Origin: JACVRW01 sp963814095 | GTDB taxonomy: Bacteria > Actinomycetota > Thermoleophilia > Solirubrobacterales > Thermoleophilaceae | Length of the DNA: 64,000 nucleotides | Assembly (NCBI GenBank): GCA_963814095.1 | Contig: CAWFBT010000027.1 | Location: 248,001-312,000, forward strand | Reading direction: 5' to 3' | Part shown: positions 59,365 to 64,000 of the stretch, in pieces | Layout: each line of letters begins with the position of its first letter | Position numbering within the stretch: position 1 is the first letter of the stretch | Notes under the pieces: generated by a model | What the model saw: the letters and a program-made list of their open reading frames with translations, nothing else | Told to the model about the DNA's origin: nothing | Databases searched by the model: none | Made by a program: the position numbers and the translations under genes

Positions 59365-61987
59365 TCAACGCCCTGTCGCTTCGAGCAGGAAGTGGCTCGG
59401 CTCGCCGTCCTCGCGGACGAGCGTGATGCTGCCGACGACCGGCACGAGCAACCCCTGAGCGTGCACGTAGCCCGTCTTGACCTCGGCCGACTCGATCGTG
59501 CCGGCGAGCATGGCCTTCATCTGATCGCGGTGGGTCTGCAGGTTCGCGCGGTCCATCACCGGCGGCCAGACCGCCTGGGCGAACTCGGCCTCGCTGTAGC
59601 CCACCAGGTCCGTGAAGGCCGGGTTCAGCTCCGTGAAGTGGCCGTCGAGCGCGATCGTCGCCATCGGGCGAGTCCGCGTCGTCGAAGCCCGGTCGGCGCG
59701 TGCGTGTGGGGCCGCTCTCGCGCTTGGCGAAGAGCGGGCGGCGCGGGTCGTGCTGACCGTTTCCGTTCCCGGCGGGCGCGTGCCCGTTGGCCGGAGCGTC
59801 GAAGCGCACGAGCGGCCGCTCGGCGTCGCGGCCGCGGTGGCCGGTCGCTTCGGCGTGGCTGGCCGCGGCGCGCGCGACTTCGGCCGCCTCTTCCGCCGCC
59901 TCGGCGGCCTGGCGCGCGTACTCGGCCTGCTGCTCCGCGGCGGCCGCGATCTCGGCGAGGCGGCCTGCCTCCCCCGCGCTGCGCTCGGCGTCGCCTGCGG
60001 CACTCGCAGCGGCTGCTTCGGCGCGGATGGCGCCGCGCTCGATCTCGCTCATGGTCTCCTCGACGCGTGCGACCTGCGCGTCCATGCGCTCCCGGAGCTC
60101 GGTCGCGCGCTCGACGGCCTCGTGCGCCTCGGTTGCGCCGGCGTGCAGCCGCTCGCCCTCGGCACGCGCGGCGGCCGCGGCCTGCTCGGCCAGACGCAGC
60201 TGCTCGCCGAGCGTCGTCACCGCCTCCTCGGCGCGGCCGGCATGGGTCTCGGCTGCGGACACCGCCTCGCCGGCGCGGGTGGCCTGCGCCTCCACGGCCG
60301 CGACGATCTCGCGCGCCTGGCCGGAGTGCTGCTCGACGGTCTCGAGCGTCTCCTGGGCGCGCTCCGCACGCTGCTGGACGGACTCTGCGGCTTGCCGCGC
60401 CGCCAGCACCTGTGACTGCACTCCGGCGAGCGCCTGCTCGGCGCGCTCCGAGCGCTTCTCGACGCCGGCGACGCTCTCGGCCGCCCGGCTCGCCTGGGCC
60501 TCGGCTGCGGCGGCGGCCTCCTCGGCGCGGGAGGCGCGGGCCTCGGCCGCGCCGGAGGCGTCGTAGGCACGCGACGAATGGCTGCGGGCGGCATCAGCCG
60601 CCTGCTCGGCGCGCGCGGTCAGGCGCTCGATGGCCTTGAGCGCTTCGCCGGCGGCCTCGGCCGCGGCCGCGCTCGCCGGCTCGCCGCCGGGCAGCGGGAG
60701 CGGGAGCGGGCGGCGGGGCGGAGCGCAGCTCGGCGAGCTCATGGCCGAGCTCTGCAAGCCGGGCGCGGGCCTCATCGGCGCGCTCGTGCTCGTCACCCAT
60801 CGCGCGCTCGAGCGCTTCGAGCTTGGCGTGCGTCTCGGCCAGCTCGCTCGCGAGGGCGCGCTGTTCCTCGATGCGTTCGCCGGCGATCGACTCGAGCTTG
60901 GCGCGCGCGTGGTCGAGCTCCGCGCGCAGCTGCTGCTCACGCTCGGCCTCCGCCTGGCTGCGCTGCTCGCTCTCAGACTCGTCGTCGGCGAGCCCTCGGG
61001 CGAGCTCGTCGACCCTGACGCCCATCTCCTCCAGGGCCTCGCGCAACGACCTGTCGCGCTCGCTCCCGCCGGCGAGTGAGTGCTCGAGCTCCTCGAGCCG
61101 CTCACGCACGCGCTCGGCAGCGGCAGCCGCATCCTCGCCCGCGCTTGCGCGCTCACGCAGCTCGGCGAGCTCGTCCGCGAGCTTGCGCTCCGTGTCGTCG
61201 GCCTCGAGCTGCTCGACCCTGGCGACGGTCGTCTCGAGCGCGGTCAGGGCGGCCCGCAGCTGTTCGTCCTCGCCCTGCGGCGCCTCGGCGAGCTCGCTCT
61301 CGAGCCTGTCGACCGCGCCACGCAGGTCGGCGAGCGCGCCACGCGTCTCGCCGAGCTCGGACGCGAGCCGCTCGCCCAGCTCCTCGACGGCTTCGATCCG
61401 CGAGCTGTCGACCTCCACGTACTCGGCGGTGTCCAGCTCGAGCTCGGTGTAGGGCTCGTCGCCGCTCTCCTCGGCGGGCGGCGGCGGGGCGGCTCGACCA
61501 GCGGGCGGAAGGCGACGATCGTTCCGGCGGCGAGGTCGTCGTCCTCCAGCCGCGCCTCTCCGCGCAGCGCCGCGTGGATCCAGTCGACCACCGTGCGGTG
61601 GCTCTGCTGAAGCTGCTGCATCGCGTTGCCGCGCGGCGCCGCGATCTCGAGCGCCTCCAGGAAGCCGTTGAACTCGAGGCTCTGGCTCATCCCGACCGGG
61701 ACGAGCGTCAGCGTGACCTCGAGCTCGTCGCCGTTCTTGCGCCTGACGGTCGTCTGCATGACACCGCCGTCACGGGGGAGCGCTTCGACCATGCCGAGCG
61801 TCTCGGGGAGCGCACGGCCGAGCATGCGCGCGCCGGGCCAGCCAAAGAGCTCCTCGGCCGGTCGGCTCCAGCGCGTGACGGCGCCGTCGCGGTCCGTGAG
61901 CACGAAGCGTGCATCGACGAGCTGGCGCAGCAGCTCCTCGACGACCTCCGACGTGGTCGTGGCAGCAGTGGTCGAGTTCTCGGACAC
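59365..61987 (-). CDS. PAS / long coiled-coil / PAS protein (three frameshifts)
   Basis: About 873 residues after correction. An N-terminal PAS domain (RFVLTDRDGAVTRWSRPAEE, VTLTLVPVGMSQSLEFNGFL) is followed by about 550 residues of Ala/Glu/Arg-rich heptad sequence, then a C-terminal PAS domain (DGHFTELNPAFTDLVGYSEA, GSITLVREDGEPSHFLLEAT). Shifts: one -1 at about 61480-61495, +1 at about 60688-60694 and +1 at about 59665-59675; the corrected length is an exact codon multiple. No kinase, cyclase or methyl-acceptor domain. I know no named family; it could be a cytoplasmic scaffold or sensor. Confidence 0.7.
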
Positions 61988-62059
61988 CCCCTATGTCGGT
62001 CGGCGGCGGCGCGCGCGGACGCAAACGCGGTCGGCGGCGGGTGGCCTAAACGTCCAGGT

Positions 62060-62926
62060 TCAGTCCAGGCCGTGCTCGAGCGCGCCCTTCACCCCGGCAT
62101 CGAGCGCGTTCAGGCGCTGGAGGGCGAGCGCCTCGGCCGAGCGGAAGCGGCGGGCCGGCAGGGCCTCCGGGCCGTGGTGGCCGAGGATGCAGTGTGTGAG
62201 CGCGTGCAGCTTCGGGGCGGGCAGCCCGTTGGCGCGCTCGTTCACGAGCTCCACCCCGAGCGCGAGGTGGCCGACGAGCGCACCCGCCTCGGTGAGAGCG
62301 ATCTCGGCACCGAGGTCGAACTCGCGGATCTTCCCGATGTCATGCAGGATCGCCGCGCTCAGCAGCAGATCGGTGTTGAGCCGCGGGTGGAGCGTGCCGG
62401 TCTCGAACGCGAGCGTCGAAACGGCGACCGTGTGCTCGAGCAGGCCGCCCAGATACGCGTGGTGGCCGCTGCGCGTGCAGGGCGCCCGGCGAAAGTCGGC
62501 GCGGAAGCGCTCGTCGCCCAGGAATGCGCCGAGCAGCGCGCGCAGGTCGGGGTCGTAGACCTCGCGTCCGAGGTGCTCGAGGAAGCCGTCGAGCTCCTCC
62601 ATGTCGCGGTAGGCGACCGGCAGGAACTCAGCCGGGTCGGCGGCGCCCTCCTCGGCGCGCCTGATCGCGGCGACGTCGACCTGCAACTGGTCGCGAAAGC
62701 GCTCCACGCGCCCGCGCACGCTGACGAGGTCGCCGCGTTCGAACTGGCCGGCGAGGAAGTCGGCGTCGCGAAAGGCGCGGCCGGCGATGGCGCCGGTTCG
62801 GTCGCGCAGCTCGACCGCCAGATAGGGGCTCCCATTGCGGGCTGTGAGCCGGTCCTTGCGCGTGCACGCGAAGACGCCCTCGACCTCGCCCCCGGCTCGC
62901 AGTTCGGCCACGGTCACGCCGTCCAT
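62060..62926 (-). CDS. OB-fold/HD-domain phosphohydrolase (YhaM-like)
   Basis: A 288-residue protein: OB-fold (about 1-90, VFACTRKDRLTARNGSPYLA), then an HD domain with HHAYLGGLLEHTVAVSTLAF (first His), ILHDIGKIREFDL (HD pair) and HCILGHHGPE. This order is that of YhaM-type 3'-5' exoribonucleases. It probably degrades RNA or ssDNA in the cytosol. It diverges from the PAC2 gene. Confidence 0.87.
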   Translation of the reverse strand: MDGVTVAELRAGGEVEGVFACTRKDRLTARNGSPYLAVELRDRTGAIAGRAFRDADFLAGQFERGDLVSVRGRVERFRDQLQVDVAAIRRAEEGAADPAEFLPVAYRDMEELDGFLEHLGREVYDPDLRALLGAFLGDERFRADFRRAPCTRSGHHAYLGGLLEHTVAVSTLAFETGTLHPRLNTDLLLSAAILHDIGKIREFDLGAEIALTEAGALVGHLALGVELVNERANGLPAPKLHALTHCILGHHGPEALPARRFRSAEALALQRLNALDAGVKGALEHGLD

Positions 62927-62951
62927 CCTGAATCCCGCTGCGGACGTCGGG

Positions 62952-62957
62952 TACGGT
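62952..62957 (+). promoter_or_regulatory. -10-like TACGGT of the PAC2 gene
   Basis: TACGGT lies 7 nt before ATG 62965. It overlaps an alternative in-frame GTG (62956), favouring the ATG as start. Confidence 0.4.
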
Positions 62958-62964
62958 GAGGGAG

Positions 62965-63843
62965 ATGAGCGACCTGATCTGGGACCGCCGTCCGAAGCTG
63001 CGCAAGCCGGTCATGGTGTGCGCCTTCAAGGGTTGGAACGACGCCGGCGAGGCGGCATCCGCAGCGCTCTCGTTCATCCGCGGCTCCTTCGAGTCGGAGG
63101 ACGTGGCGCAGATCGACCCCGAGGAGTACTACGACTTCACGGCCGTCCGGCCGACGGTGCGGCTGAGCGAGGGCCGCACGCGCGAGATGGACTGGCCCGA
63201 GAACACGTTCTCGATCGCCGAGATTGCCGGGGCCGAGGGCGACCTCGTGATGCTGGAGGGAGTGGAGCCGTCACTGCGCTGGCGCCGCTTCACGGACAAC
63301 GTGATCGACACGGCGCGCGAGCTCGACGTGGGCATGGTGATCACGCTCGGCGCGCTGCTCGCAGACGTGCCGCACAGCCGCCCGGTGGCCATCACCGGAA
63401 TCGGCTCCGAGAACTCGCTCGTCGAGCGGCTCGGCTTCGAGCCGCCGAGCTACGAAGGTCCCACCGGGATCGTCGGCGTGCTCCAGAACGCGTGCGCGGG
63501 CGCCGGGCTCACCTCCGTGAGCCTGTGGGCCTCGGTGCCCCACTACGTGGCGGCTTCGCCCAATCCGAAGGTGGCGCTGGCGCTCGTGCGCGGCTTCGAG
63601 GGGATCGCCGGCCTCGCCGTCGACGCCGGCGAGCTCGAGTCGGCCGCCGAGGACTACGAGCGCCAGGTGAGCGCGGCGGTCGCGAGCGACCCCGAGGTCA
63701 AGGCGTTCGTCGAGCGGCTCGAGAACGCGATGGATGAGGTCACGGCCGAGAACCCTCCCGACGAGGAGAGCCTGCCGTCTGCCGACACGATCGCGCGCGA
63801 CTTCCAGCGCTTCCTCCGTCAGCGCGGTCCCGAAGACGGCTAG
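62965..63843 (+). CDS. PAC2 family protein (proteasome assembly chaperone-like)
   Basis: 292 residues. PAC2 features: KPVMVCAFKGWNDAGEAASA at about 14-33, DFTAVRPTVRLSEGRTREMD, VITLGALLADVPHSRPVAIT and WASVPHYVAASPNPKVALAL. PAC2 proteins are widespread in actinobacteria that have proteasomes, but their function there is not settled. The C-terminal about 40 residues are acidic and coiled-coil prone. The start is ATG, two codons after a possible GTG. Confidence 0.9.
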   Translation: MSDLIWDRRPKLRKPVMVCAFKGWNDAGEAASAALSFIRGSFESEDVAQIDPEEYYDFTAVRPTVRLSEGRTREMDWPENTFSIAEIAGAEGDLVMLEGVEPSLRWRRFTDNVIDTARELDVGMVITLGALLADVPHSRPVAITGIGSENSLVERLGFEPPSYEGPTGIVGVLQNACAGAGLTSVSLWASVPHYVAASPNPKVALALVRGFEGIAGLAVDAGELESAAEDYERQVSAAVASDPEVKAFVERLENAMDEVTAENPPDEESLPSADTIARDFQRFLRQRGPEDG

Positions 63844-63847
63844 CCGG

Positions 63848-64000
63848 ATGACTCGCCCTGCCCTGTGGGTGACCCTGGCGACCGCCGCCCTCCTGGCGAC
63901 GGCGCCGGCCGGGGCCGCCGGGGCCGACGCGCCACGTCCGGGCGACCGCTTCTTCCAGCTGTCCCGCGCAGGTCTCCCGCGCTGTCCTGTGCGCGAGGTC
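63848..64000 (+). CDS. secreted protein, N-terminus only (runs off the window)
   Basis: Fifty-one codons are visible. The ATG, 4 nt after the PAC2 stop, opens a clear signal peptide (RPALWVTLATAALLATAPAG, cleavage near AAGADA). The mature start PRPGDRFFQLSRAGLPRCPV has one Cys. Too little remains for a family assignment. The short spacing suggests co-transcription with the PAC2 gene. Confidence 0.6.
   Translation, partial: MTRPALWVTLATAALLATAPAGAAGADAPRPGDRFFQLSRAGLPRCPVREV

Noticed and set aside
61076..62959. A 627-residue plus-strand ORF
   Set aside because: Runs antisense through the PAS/coil and YhaM-like genes; composition only.

Overview
The window comes from the chromosome of a very GC-rich actinobacterium. 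The likely home is class Thermoleophilia (Solirubrobacterales-like). The clues are lineage-style SnoaL proteins that begin M(P/S)QEN and end LEAVGL(S/R)E, a stub of a short N-terminal membrane-anchor segment (HVIAIVALFVSLGSALSA) of a kind I associate with this group, a PAC2 protein, a DUF1385 protein, a long-form isoleucyl-tRNA synthetase, and many starts that look leaderless. This placement is an inference from gene content; no rRNA or tRNA gene was seen. About 70 genes are supported. The last one runs off the right edge.

Layout. 1-6.9 kb: housekeeping and metabolic genes (alpha/beta hydrolase, M20 peptidase, DUF1385, FtsH-type protease, lipid kinase, cupin, methylmalonyl-CoA epimerase, small conserved protein). 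6.9-13.5 kb: a gene-poor, decayed island bounded by a perfect 18-bp direct repeat. It carries an integrase C-terminal remnant, two SnoaL paralogues, an AraC regulator with a DHFR-like reductase, a Lon fragment, a fibronectin-like ORF and a secreted protein with a His-rich tail. 13.5-17 kb: PAP2 phosphatase, YchF, a secreted Cys-containing protein, a MarR/cupin divergent pair around a perfect 19-bp palindrome, DUF1428. 17-23 kb: an envelope cluster (MBOAT O-acyltransferase, three SGNH-type proteins, SpoIID). 23-30 kb: hydrolase-cyclase fusion, then a TPP enzyme / aldehyde dehydrogenase / CoA-transferase-GNAT operon, then a tandem GNAT. 30-37 kb: GAF histidine kinase with DUF4389, M23 peptidase, FumC, a zinc-ribbon/PAS-like protein and a MerR-like regulator. 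37-45 kb: secreted GH15 glucoamylase/glucodextranase-type enzyme, MarR, two-component system flanking an ABC exporter. 45-54 kb: IleS, alcohol dehydrogenase, nitronate monooxygenase, thioredoxin, polyprenol-phosphate glycosyltransferase, PolX. 54-64 kb: OtsB, split TauE/SafE pair, STAS protein plus RpoD-type sigma factor, DUF2294, amidohydrolase, a PAS/coiled-coil/PAS protein, a YhaM-like HD protein, PAC2.

Two patterns run through the window. First, many genes have a TANNNT (or NATACT) hexamer 6-10 nt before the start codon and no ribosome-binding site. This is what leaderless transcripts look like, and several divergent pairs share such a site. Second, nine otherwise well conserved genes are broken by single-base frameshifts (13 events, 12 of them an extra base). 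Correcting them restores full, family-length proteins, so most are probably sequence errors. Two apparent giant fusion ORFs disappear once they are corrected.

The most notable single observation is the island at 6911-13511. One copy of the 18-bp repeat is the 3' end and stop codon of the small gene at 6706-6927. Removing the island would place that gene 21 nt upstream of the PAP2-YchF pair, which suggests that an integrative element split an operon.
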